From Chlorobiota bacterium (GTDB lineage: Bacteria > Bacteroidota > Ignavibacteria > OLB7): a stretch of DNA of 64,000 nucleotides. The position numbers and the translations under genes were made by a program. Shown here piece by piece: positions 52,209 to 61,700 of the stretch. The notes under the pieces were generated by a model, which was not told where the DNA came from, searched no databases, and saw nothing but the letters and a program-made list of their open reading frames with translations. Every line of letters starts with the position of its first letter. The first letter of the stretch is position 1. The stretch is from NCBI GenBank assembly GCA_016710285.1, contig JADJXR010000001.1, positions 3,102,501 through 3,166,500 on the forward strand, in the 5' to 3' direction.

Positions 52209-55200
52209 CTACCAATCCTCCCCAGCTAATCGAAGTTTCACCCGCTCGGCTTCGCCCCGGCGATCGTCGGCAATCAGGGCTTGCTGCAGTAGCTCGGCAA
52301 TTTCTTCATCGTCGGGCAGCCATTCAAAACCGATCCGCAATATCTCCTCGGCCCCGGCTGCGTCCCCTTCGCGTAGCAGCATCCTGGAAATATCCACGGT
52401 TGCCGCGCGCATCCGTGTCTCGAAATCTTCCCGAACGGCTTCAAAATAGTCGTCATACAGCGACGGGAACGGAACCTCGCCAGCAGCAGCCTGCAGGGCT
52501 TGCAGCAACTGAATTCGCGCGTGGGAAAGGGACCTGCGTTTGGCCGCCGCAAGTGCCCCTTGCAATGCCTTCCAAGCCTCCAAAATATCCACCGTGATGA
52601 AGTCAAAATTCAGCTGAATGGTCTCCTCGCTCCGTTGAAACGCTTGGTCGCCCAGCAGTTTCCGAAGGCTTGCAATCGCCATGTTGACGGTTTTGCGGGC
52701 AAGCTCAAAATCCTTCCCGTCCTCGCCGGCCGCCAGCAGGTAAAATTCCTGTTTCGATAACGGGCGGCGGCTCATGCGGTCGGCAACTAACAGCCCCAAA
52801 ATGGATTTCATCCTTGCCCCACGTACCGCCTGCACGGTTCCGTCGGGCATGGTAAGCTCCACTCGGCCCAGCATCGTCAGCGTGCACCGGCGGCTGTCGG
52901 CTGCGCTTTGCTGCTGCTGCTGAAATTGCTTCTGCAATTCCTCAATCCGTTTCTTCCAAACTCCTTGCTCTTTCTCCGGAAGATGGTGGCCGATATGCCC
53001 AATCATCATCGCCATGCAGCGGAACATCCCGCGCGCGTGGTACCACTCCAATCGGTTTCTGAAGGCTGTCTGGACCTCATGCTCGCGCCCGTCTAACAGG
53101 TTGCTTCCGGTGGTGCGATGCACCAAGTCCAGCAGCTTTATGCCGATGGTAAACAGGTAAAAACCACTTTCGTACGTGGTGACTTCTGGCTCAAGGATGT
53201 CGGTGATGGTGCTGGCAACGGTTGCTGGATTGCTCCCCAACGATTCCACCAATCGGCGAAATGGCGAGTGCGATGGCTTCCGCAATGCTTGCTCCACGGC
53301 TTCCCAGTCGCCAGCAAGAACCCCGTGGCTGTAGGCCCAAAAATGATCCTCCGAAATTGTTGGCAGGTTGAACTTCCGCAGCAGTGCGTCGGCCCCGGCA
53401 GTGGTGCCGGTTAGGATGGTGTGGTAGCCAAGCGTGTGTTGGAAACTTCCCCGTAACTCACCCAGCCTGTTCGGTGGCAGCCACCCAATCAATTGCTCCC
53501 ATTCCTTCAGCACCTGATCGGCATCGTGGCCAAGCATCAGTTTTGCCAGCAGGGATTTTGAGAGAGCAAGGGTGTAGTTCCGCCAGTGGCCCATATCCTT
53601 GAAGGTGCGCAGCGCGTTGGGGAGCATCACCGCGAAATCTTGATACTGCCCCGCCGAATGCAGCAATCCCAGCGTTGCCACAAACGTTGCCGATGTTGGT
53701 GGGAAATTCTCCCGCTCGATCCGCTCCAATAACGCCAACCGTTGCTGCACCTCGTTGGCGGTGAAATACAGGGGGAACATCTGGGGGGCCACGTCCCGGG
53801 CAAGCTCCTGCCGTAAGGTTGCGGGAAGGTCATCGCTGTCCAAAAGGTCAACAACGCGCTGCTCGATATGGCCAACCCCTTCAATCTGGTTGTAGTAATG
53901 GAGGCGGGCGATTCCGTTCAGGAAGTACAGGTAATCGCTGCTGAACCGAAGGCCGGGCGCACGTTCCAAAATTTTCTCCCCTTCTTCCCACGCCCCCAAT
54001 CCAAGCTCAAGGTTCGGATGTGGCATCTGGCTGTTGACCAGCCCAAGCGCACGCAGGCGATGATTCAACAACTGGGGGGGAAGCTCGCCGGAGGTTTCCT
54101 GAAGATATTCTTGGATTGCTGCCGCCAGCTCTGCCATGCGGAACTCCCGCGTTTGAACCGTTGTGCGAAGGTTCAGCGCACGCAAGCGAAGCTCCAGATA
54201 CTCGGCATCTTCCCACAACGTGGTGCTGGCATCGTACAGCTTCAACGCCACGGTTCCGATCCGCAGACCGATGTCCCAATCGGCGGTTCCCGTAAGCCGC
54301 AACGCCATGCTGATGAAGGAATGGAGCAGTGCCGAACGCTGGTCCTTCGCAATGCCAAGTTCCCCCGCGTGGCGATCCAGATACTCGATTGCGGCCATTG
54401 CGAACAGTGGCAGCCGCTGCTGAAGTATGGCCGTAAGCTGGCCAAGCGTCTCCGCAGTTGCGCTGCTTTCGGCTTCCTCCAGCAGGTGGTGATGGAGCAG
54501 GGTGTGGGTGAATGCCAGTAATGGAAACCGGCTTGCCGAGCCAGTGATGGAGGTGGTGGAAAGCGATGCCGGAGCAATCACCCCTTTGAACATCAAACTG
54601 GTGATGATGCTCTCCGAATCCTGAAGCAGAAGCTCCGCCGATTCGCGTGCGAAGACTTCCCCCAGCAACGCAAGCCGCCCAGCAAGCTGCCGTTCGTTGG
54701 GGCTTAGGTGAGCAATCATTCCTTCGGATAACAGCTTCACGTTCCGCTCCAGCGATGCTTGGAAACCGGAGAGGTCGAACCGCAGTTGCACGGTGCTGCT
54801 TGGCAGGTCCGGTGCCGGGTCCGCACGCAACGCACCGCGCAATGCCGAACGCACCGCCAGCGGGTTGCCAATCGTTCGCTGCTGAAGCTGGGCCAGCAAT
54901 GCCGGGTCCGGATTGCTGCCGAACAGGCCGTTCCATAACTGCAACAACGCTTGCTGCGGTATTCCGGAAAGCTCTATCTCAAGAACAAGGTGGGGTTCCA
55001 GCACGCCCCGCACCGGAAGGTCCAGCGGGCGGGCACTGCAAAGCAGGGTGATTGGTTCATCGGCAATGCCGCCAACCAGGGTTGCAAGCTCCCCCACGGA
55101 ATGCTGCGGCAGCAGATGGATATCCTCCAACGCAATCGCCACCGGGCGCAACCGCGCCAACCGCTGCAGCGTGGCGATAACCGAAGGGAGCGTCGCTTCC

Positions 55201-55511
55201 GGCTCGGCACGCAGAAGCTGGCGAATTGCCGGCAGAAGGTAAAGCGATTGGGCAATCAACGGGGTGATGGCATTGGCCGCGCTCGGATGGAGTTTCACCC
55301 GAACAACAATCACGCCGGCAGCTTCGCAATTGGGAAGGACTTCATCGAACAGCCGCGACTTTCCGGAACCAGCTTCGCCAAGCAGAAGCCCCGCACGCAG
55401 TGCCGCGTCATCGGCCCGGCGTTGGCAAAAATTGGCCAGCCGTTGGAACTCATGCTCCCTTCCAACAAACGGGAGAATCCCGTGGTTTGCGAAATCAAGA
55501 AGTGCTTGCAT
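52209..55511 (-). CDS. Large AAA-ATPase regulator with C-terminal SARP-like DNA-binding/BTAD domain
   Basis: 1100 residues. An AAA/STAND-type ATPase at the N-terminus: FVGREHEFQRL, Walker A GEAGSGKS (45-52), Walker B VAIALEDIHLLP. A long helical, TPR-like middle follows (about 330-850). From about 870 comes TLTMLGRVELTMPDGTVQ, with KSILGLLVADRMSRRPLSKQ, ARKTVNMAIASLRKLLG and then a bacterial transcriptional activation helical region (LLQALQAAAGEVPFPSLYDD, ending EEIAELLQQALIADDRRGEA). This is the OmpR-type winged helix plus BTAD of SARP regulators, here placed after the ATPase and not before it. Ligand unknown. 74 bp from the symporter on the same strand, a possible target or partner. Confidence 0.83.
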   Translation of the reverse strand: MQALLDFANHGILPFVGREHEFQRLANFCQRRADDAALRAGLLLGEAGSGKSRLFDEVLPNCEAAGVIVVRVKLHPSAANAITPLIAQSLYLLPAIRQLLRAEPEATLPSVIATLQRLARLRPVAIALEDIHLLPQHSVGELATLVGGIADEPITLLCSARPLDLPVRGVLEPHLVLEIELSGIPQQALLQLWNGLFGSNPDPALLAQLQQRTIGNPLAVRSALRGALRADPAPDLPSSTVQLRFDLSGFQASLERNVKLLSEGMIAHLSPNERQLAGRLALLGEVFARESAELLLQDSESIITSLMFKGVIAPASLSTTSITGSASRFPLLAFTHTLLHHHLLEEAESSATAETLGQLTAILQQRLPLFAMAAIEYLDRHAGELGIAKDQRSALLHSFISMALRLTGTADWDIGLRIGTVALKLYDASTTLWEDAEYLELRLRALNLRTTVQTREFRMAELAAAIQEYLQETSGELPPQLLNHRLRALGLVNSQMPHPNLELGLGAWEEGEKILERAPGLRFSSDYLYFLNGIARLHYYNQIEGVGHIEQRVVDLLDSDDLPATLRQELARDVAPQMFPLYFTANEVQQRLALLERIERENFPPTSATFVATLGLLHSAGQYQDFAVMLPNALRTFKDMGHWRNYTLALSKSLLAKLMLGHDADQVLKEWEQLIGWLPPNRLGELRGSFQHTLGYHTILTGTTAGADALLRKFNLPTISEDHFWAYSHGVLAGDWEAVEQALRKPSHSPFRRLVESLGSNPATVASTITDILEPEVTTYESGFYLFTIGIKLLDLVHRTTGSNLLDGREHEVQTAFRNRLEWYHARGMFRCMAMMIGHIGHHLPEKEQGVWKKRIEELQKQFQQQQQSAADSRRCTLTMLGRVELTMPDGTVQAVRGARMKSILGLLVADRMSRRPLSKQEFYLLAAGEDGKDFELARKTVNMAIASLRKLLGDQAFQRSEETIQLNFDFITVDILEAWKALQGALAAAKRRSLSHARIQLLQALQAAAGEVPFPSLYDDYFEAVREDFETRMRAATVDISRMLLREGDAAGAEEILRIGFEWLPDDEEIAELLQQALIADDRRGEAERVKLRLAGEDW

Positions 55512-55585
55512 GGATGCTGTTTGGAAAAGGGGAGGGGATGCTTTGTTGATCTCTCTTTCAGTTGCTGTTGCTTTCCGCGTTATTG

Positions 55586-57676
55586 CTACTCCATCCCAAT
55601 GCTGGCCACGGCCATGTACAGCCCAACAATCAGCAGCACGAACCCGATGCAGGCAAGGAATCCAAGGATATCGAATCGGGTTGGCTTCCAGAACATCAGG
55701 TTGGTTCCGGGGAAAAGTTTGTTCCGTTCAACAAGCTCTGGGTTGCTGATTTTTTCCTGAACCAGCCGCGCATCTTCTGCCGGATCGGCCACCGCAGGGG
55801 TGTGGATTCGGGCGTAGAAATCGCGAAGAACCGGTTCGGCATTTGGTTTGGTCAGCATCGAGAAAAGGATCAGCAGCAGGAAGGGGAGTGTGGCATCAAT
55901 CAGCAAGTTGGCGGTGGAGATTTCGGCACTGAACCACCCGGCAACATCGCCCCCAACGAAGGAGATCAGATAGATGTTTGTTCGGAACAATCCTTCGCCG
56001 CGCAGCCCTTGCGGCGTTTCCACCACCCGCTCGAAATAGATTCCAACGGGGGGCACGCGTTCGGTTTTGATGATCTTTTGGCCAAGCGTTTCGGCTTTCC
56101 CGGATCTCACATCTTCAGCGGTTGCACGCGACTCCACTTCCACAATCCGTTCGGTTGTTCGTTGGGTTAGCGCGGGGTCCGTCCGCATTCCGGTAAGCTC
56201 CGGCAAGGCGTTTGGAATAATGATGGTGAGGGTGATGGAAAGAATGATCTGGGCAGCAACGGCGCGGGTGTTTAGCCTGCGCCAAAAATAGACCAGCCAG
56301 AACGTTGGTCCAACAATCGCCCCAATCTGCAAGGCGTATTTGAACACGGCAACAATGTCGTCGGCACGAAGCGCGAAGAAGATGGAGGAGAGAAGGATGG
56401 CAAGAACCGTGGCGCGCCCAATCAGCATCTGCCGTTGCTCGGTGGTGGCGGGGCGGATTGGGAGATAGATGTTTTTCACAAGCGCCGCCGAAGCGTCCAG
56501 CGATGCGGTTGCCGCGCCGTCCATGTTGGCCGCGAAGATTGCGGCAATCATCAGGCCGATTGCGCCCACCCCAAGAAGGTCACGCGTCATCACCCCCCAG
56601 ATGTTGGTGGGGTCCGCAACTTGGCCCGCGTACAGCCCCACCGCCAGCAGCCCGGTAAACGCCCATCCGATCATCATAAACCGTTTGAAGATGCTTCCGG
56701 TGACAAAGCCGATCCGTGCCGAGCGGTCGTCCTTTGCCGAGCCACCCATGGTGAAATTTTTTGGCGCGTTCACCACAAGGTTCAGCAGTGCGAAGCTGGC
56801 CACGAAGTACCACGTGTAATCGCTTGCCGCGCTGCTGCCGAACAGCTGGAACATTGCCGCAGGGACGGTTTGCTGCATCCCTGCGATTCCGCCAATCGCC
56901 GATAAAGCGATCGGGATCAGCACCAGCGAAAGGAAGATGATAAGCAGCCCCTGCACAACGTCCAGAATGGCAACGGCAAACAGCCCGCCAAGAATGGTGT
57001 ACAGCGCGATCAGCCCGGCGTAGATGAAATAGAAAGTGGTGAGATCAAGGTAGGAGATGAAGGCTTTCAGCTTCCCTTGCTTCTCCAATTCCTGCAGCGA
57101 TTTCAGTTCCGATTGTTCGGCGGTTGGAAGCGTGGCGTAGTCCCTGCTTTTCAAGGTTTTCAGCCGTGCGAATCCATCAATGGCGGCTTGTTCTTCTGGG
57201 GTGTATTCGGCGGCGGGTTTCACCATCATTGCTTGCAAGGTTTTTCCGGTAAGCAGGTATCCGGTGGCGTTGCCGTAGGCCGCGCCGCACACCAGCACAA
57301 CGGCGTACAGCCCGGCAAGGAAGCGGCTTTCGAAGCGGTGCAGGAACAAGTCGGCGGGACCAAGGTAGCGGGCGCGGCGTTGCAGCGCGGCAATGAACCA
57401 CTGGAAAGGGGTATGGAACAGCACAAGGTTCTGGAACCAAACCCCTTGCAACCCCTGCCGGTAAATTTCGCGGGTGACACCGGCGGCTTGGCCGGCATCG
57501 GTCATGTTCCCAAAATTCAGAAACGCCGTCAGCCATTTGCCGAAGGAGCGTCCGCCCTGGTAGAAATCGCTTGTGGTGCGGATTCTTCTTCGCGCCCGCA
57601 ATCCAATCAGGATCATCACGGCAAAGAACAGGAGCAGAACAAGCCAATCAAGAACGTGCAGGCCAAGCATCATCAT
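55586..57676 (-). CDS. Sodium:solute symporter family transporter
   Basis: 696 residues, longer than the usual 500-600. About 13 membrane segments; the SSS features TSDFYQGGRSFGKWLTAFLN and FGNMTDAGQAAGVTREIYRQ are at the first two, IIFLSLVLIPIALSAIGGIA in the middle and NMDGAATASLDASAALVKNI in the core. Two inserted soluble stretches are unusual: a charged region at about 155-205 (EYTPEEQAAIDGFARLK, KSLQELEKQGKLKAF) and about 520-575 (RTTERIVEVESRATAEDVRS). Solute not deducible (proline, pantothenate, sialic acid and others are known in the family). Starts with MMM; AAGGA precedes at suitable distance. Upstream of the SARP-like regulator. Confidence 0.88.
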   Translation of the reverse strand: MMMLGLHVLDWLVLLLFFAVMILIGLRARRRIRTTSDFYQGGRSFGKWLTAFLNFGNMTDAGQAAGVTREIYRQGLQGVWFQNLVLFHTPFQWFIAALQRRARYLGPADLFLHRFESRFLAGLYAVVLVCGAAYGNATGYLLTGKTLQAMMVKPAAEYTPEEQAAIDGFARLKTLKSRDYATLPTAEQSELKSLQELEKQGKLKAFISYLDLTTFYFIYAGLIALYTILGGLFAVAILDVVQGLLIIFLSLVLIPIALSAIGGIAGMQQTVPAAMFQLFGSSAASDYTWYFVASFALLNLVVNAPKNFTMGGSAKDDRSARIGFVTGSIFKRFMMIGWAFTGLLAVGLYAGQVADPTNIWGVMTRDLLGVGAIGLMIAAIFAANMDGAATASLDASAALVKNIYLPIRPATTEQRQMLIGRATVLAILLSSIFFALRADDIVAVFKYALQIGAIVGPTFWLVYFWRRLNTRAVAAQIILSITLTIIIPNALPELTGMRTDPALTQRTTERIVEVESRATAEDVRSGKAETLGQKIIKTERVPPVGIYFERVVETPQGLRGEGLFRTNIYLISFVGGDVAGWFSAEISTANLLIDATLPFLLLILFSMLTKPNAEPVLRDFYARIHTPAVADPAEDARLVQEKISNPELVERNKLFPGTNLMFWKPTRFDILGFLACIGFVLLIVGLYMAVASIGME

Positions 57677-58015
57677 GGAGGGAGTCCTTGGTAAGTTTTG
57701 CGGTCAGCAATGGGTACCACCCGCTGCATCAACGAAATTGAGGAGTAAGAGGGGAGGGGCATCGCCGAAAAATGCTGAATTCCGAAGGAATCCAGCATGG
57801 TGAGAAAAAAAGTCTTTGCGGAGAGAGGAAAAACAGCAACTTTTAAGAAACCTTTCCCGGCCAAGCCGTGTTCTCAACGTGGTCTTGGATAGTCCATTCC
57901 TAACATCATTATCAGGAGCATACCGCAGAACAAACGCACTATCACACATATCATAAGATTGATCTTCTCTGCTTCAACAATACACGTCAACCATTTCAAC
58001 CGATTCGGAGGAATC
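57677..58015. promoter_or_regulatory. Divergent control region, symporter / beta-helix gene
   Basis: About 339 bp between divergent starts. GGAGG at 58006-58010 sits before the ATG at 58016 and fixes that start. I see no clear TAnnTTTG box or operator. Confidence 0.4.
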
Positions 58016-58645
58016 ATGAGACAAGCTACGAGAGCAAGGCTGTGGCTATCAGCATTGCTGCTTTGTTGCATCGCGTTCCCGCTGCGAGCGCAGTACGCGA
58101 TGCAAACCCCGCCCGCCAGCAACATGCCATGGAACAACTATGTTGCGGCAATTATTCCCAATAACTTCACCAGCATTATTGGGCAAACAGGAACCACACT
58201 GGTGTCTGGGAGCACCGGCCAAAATTTCCCGTACGAGTGGCGAATTCCGCTGCAGTTTACGTTCAGTTTTTTAGGAACGAACTATAGTGCCGGGTTCAAC
58301 ATGATTGCATCCATGTCCGGGTATCTTGGATTCAACGGTGCAATCCCGCGCAATGGAGCGGTCTACCCATATCTTTACTATCAAACGAGTTCGACCTATG
58401 CATACTACAACAAAGTCATCTGGGTGTATTCCGCTGACTTAACCACCACACCAACCCAACGTGGTATCTACTGGCGAGTTGATGGCACGCCAGGTAACCG
58501 CGTTCAAACCATTGAGTGGCGTGTGCAGGGGATCAGCCAGCCGGCTGGCAATCCTGGCAACTTCCAACTGAAACTCTACGAGTCCCCATCGGGCAAGATG
58601 GAGTTTATCTATGGTCCCAATTCCATTGACCGCACCGGTTCTTAG
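58016..58645 (+). CDS. Giant beta-helix surface protein, N-terminal part ahead of an in-frame amber codon
   Basis: From ATG 58016 (behind GGAGG) with a signal peptide (MRQATRARLWLSALLLCCIA, cleavage near LRAQ). 209 codons are read before TAG at 58643-58645. The sequence (FTFSFLGTNYSAGFNMIASM, then SGYLGFNGAIPRNGAVYP; YESPSGKMEFIYGPNSIDRT) is a beta-rich domain common at the start of T9SS cargo. The same frame stays open after the TAG and continues with PGPNRRGYGALVGIKNLGQG, then reaches the large C-terminal part. So 58016-63670 is one gene with an internal amber codon, not two genes. Confidence 0.82.
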   Translation: MRQATRARLWLSALLLCCIAFPLRAQYAMQTPPASNMPWNNYVAAIIPNNFTSIIGQTGTTLVSGSTGQNFPYEWRIPLQFTFSFLGTNYSAGFNMIASMSGYLGFNGAIPRNGAVYPYLYYQTSSTYAYYNKVIWVYSADLTTTPTQRGIYWRVDGTPGNRVQTIEWRVQGISQPAGNPGNFQLKLYESPSGKMEFIYGPNSIDRTGS

Positions 58646-58711
58646 CCCGGCCCCAATCGCCGTGGATATGGTGCGTTAGTTGGTATTAAAAACCTTGGGC
58701 AAGGGCAAGGG

Positions 58712-61700
58712 GTGCCTGCCGGAAGCGATGCTGAGAAGTTCGTGATCCTGCAGAACCCCAAAACCAACCCCGATACGCTGGCAATTACCCGCGTGCCAAC
58801 CATCAATTACGTTGGGGTTCTTGCTAACTATCCTGTGCTGTATGCTTACTACCCAAGCTATGCCCCACCAACGTTTCTCTATCGTTCAACCCCAATCTGG
58901 CACTATGAGTTCCCAACAAAGGATGGGCAACAGATCGGCTATCGCTTGTCGCCAGTGTTCGATGACGTTGCTGCCGACTCTATCTGGTTTACGCCGGAAC
59001 GGCTTGGCAACACGCACTTGGGCGGAAGCACCATCACGGTCAACGCGCAGTTCTTGAACGTTGGGAAAAACGTTCGCCAGAACGTCCCGGTGCAGGCAAA
59101 AGTTTACCGCGATCAGGACCTTGTCAACCCGGTGCTAACCCTGAACGGAACAGCGTTCACGACCGCAGCGGCGCAAGGCCAAACATCAACGATTGTGCTT
59201 GGCCAGGTTACTCCGCCAATAACCGACATCACCGGAATCTACACGGTGAAGATCTACTCGCAGCTAACCAGCCCGATGGATCAGGATTTCAGCAACGACA
59301 CGCTGACCGGTCAGTTCGCCATTGCGAAGCCACACGATGTCCGCCCATGGGCCATCCTGCAACCGTACGAGAACAAACCGCCGCTGAATTATCAGTATCC
59401 AGTTGGCGTTGGCGTTCCAATTGAAGTTCGGTTCTTGAACGCAGGCTTCAATTCCCAAACGGACGTTCCTGTTGCCTACGAAATCCGCGACAACAGTGGG
59501 CTAGTAGTCTATTCGGCTCCGGGAATTGTTCCAGGAGTATGGCAGCCAGCAACCTTCCGCGATCTGAACCTGACCCCTTGGGTTCCAACGCGCCCGGGAC
59601 GCTACTACCTGAAGGTGCTGACAAACCTCAGCAAGGATGAGAATCGTTTGAACGATACGCTCCCGAACTGGAAATCATGGGGACTACCGTTCGACGTGAA
59701 CTACGAGATCGAACTGGAAGCTCTGCTTGCAGGCGTTACGCCACATTCGCCGATGGCGGGTGAGTTCTATCCCGATGGCCGCCCGATCCACGTGTCGGCT
59801 GGTTTCCGCAACAACGGCCTTGCCGATGCAACAAACGTTCCGGCCAGCGTGGTGATTACAAACTCTGCGGGGCAGATCGTCTATTCGCGCACCGCAACTA
59901 TCCTCACGGTAACAAGCGGCGGCGCGCCGATGCTGCAAGAGTTTCCTGACTTCATCCCGAACGGAGCAGGCGAGTACTGCTTGACGGTGACGGTGAACGA
60001 TCCGCAAGACCCGGTGACGGAGAACAACTCGACGACCTGGTGCTTCAACGTGAAGGCACGCTACGCAGGGGTGTACCGCGTTGGGTTCGGCGAGCACTTC
60101 CGCACGATCCAGGAAGCCTGGGACTCGGTCAGCACCTACGGTGTTGGCGGCCCGGTGACGCTGGAACTGGTGGACGACAGCTACACGGTTCAACCAGTCA
60201 ACAACGACCCATCGCAGCCAGCGTTGGATATGCGTGGATACGTGGTTGGATTGGGAGCGAACAACCCGATCACGTGGCGGCCAGTTGCCGGCAAGACGAA
60301 CGTGACGGTCAACCTGAAATCGCCATCGGGCATCGGCATCTGGTACGGCCAGAAGGACACCTCGAACCCGAGCGGATACATCACGTGGGATGGCGGAACC
60401 AACAAGGTATTCCGGTTCGTGCTGGAGAACACGACGGCAACCAGCACCAGCGGGTACAAACGCTTGGCGATTCCATTCTATTTGGGTCAAGGGGCATCGA
60501 ACTACAAGGTGCTCAACAGCCGGATCGAGCCAGCAAGCGGGAACACGTGGAGCCTGAAGAACACGGCCAGCACGGTGACGATTCCAAGCTACAACCAGTC
60601 GTTCAACACGTTCACGTTTGTGGATGACTTGGCGCAGGTGATGTCAGCCGGTGTGATGCTTCGGAACTCGGCACCGATTGACGGAGCCACAGGAACGAAC
60701 TCGCAAAAGCGCGACACGCTTCGGAACCAGAACAACGTGATCAGCGGGAACGTGATCCGTGACTTCGGCATGGGAATCGCCTCGGTGGGAGCCGGACCGC
60801 TGTACGTGGTTGGCCCGGGTGCCTACGTGGAGTACACGAACCAGAACAACCAGTACACCGGGAACCAGATTTGGAACTCAGGTCGTGCAGGTGTGACGTT
60901 GGTGTATGAGAAGAACTCGGTGGTGAGCGACAACTGGATCAACGGTGTTGCGAACACGTCGAAGACGATGTTGCATGGCGTTGGCATTGCGATCACCAGT
61001 GGTGGGAACGCCTCGAACAACCGTGGGTACTCGAGCGACATCACGATCGAGCGGAACCGGATTGCAAACATCAGCACAGTTGTTGGAGTCAGCGGTGGTA
61101 TCGCTGCCGACATCAACGAGAACGTGTTTGTGTCGCCATCGAACCGGACGTATCGGTTCCCGAACAACGGGGCATCGAACCTGAAGGTATCGAACAACAT
61201 GATTTGGAACTATTGTGGGGGCAGCACCCTTGCAGCCATTGCGATCACGCCAGAAGGGACGAACCGTCTGGACTTCGTGATGACGGGGAACCAGGTCAAC
61301 AACAACACGATCTACAACACAAGTGCCTGCAACATGCAAGCGGTGGAGTACGGGATTTTGATGGATCGTGCGCAAGGCTCGGTTCAGAACAACATCGTGG
61401 CGTTGACAGGAACCAACAATCCAACCGCACTTCGGTTGGTGGGATCGGAGTTGAAGACGAAGCTGATCTCGAACCACAATATTCTGTGGGTACCGAACGG
61501 GATGACGGGATCGTTGCAGAACCTGTCAGCACAAGGGTACAAGATTCCATCGCCACCAGTGGCAACGAACCTGAACCAATGGCGGTACCTGACGGGCATG
61601 GATATGAACTCGATGCAGGGTGACATCACCCAAGAGTTCGTCTCGACGTACCCGGGTGGCGTTGACCTCCATATCCAACCGATGTACCGTGGTTCGATTG

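Noticed and set aside
58712..58714. GTG as a genuine start of a separate 1652-residue protein
   Set aside because: No Shine-Dalgarno or signal peptide; the frame is continuous with the upstream secreted N-terminus and interrupted only by one TAG.
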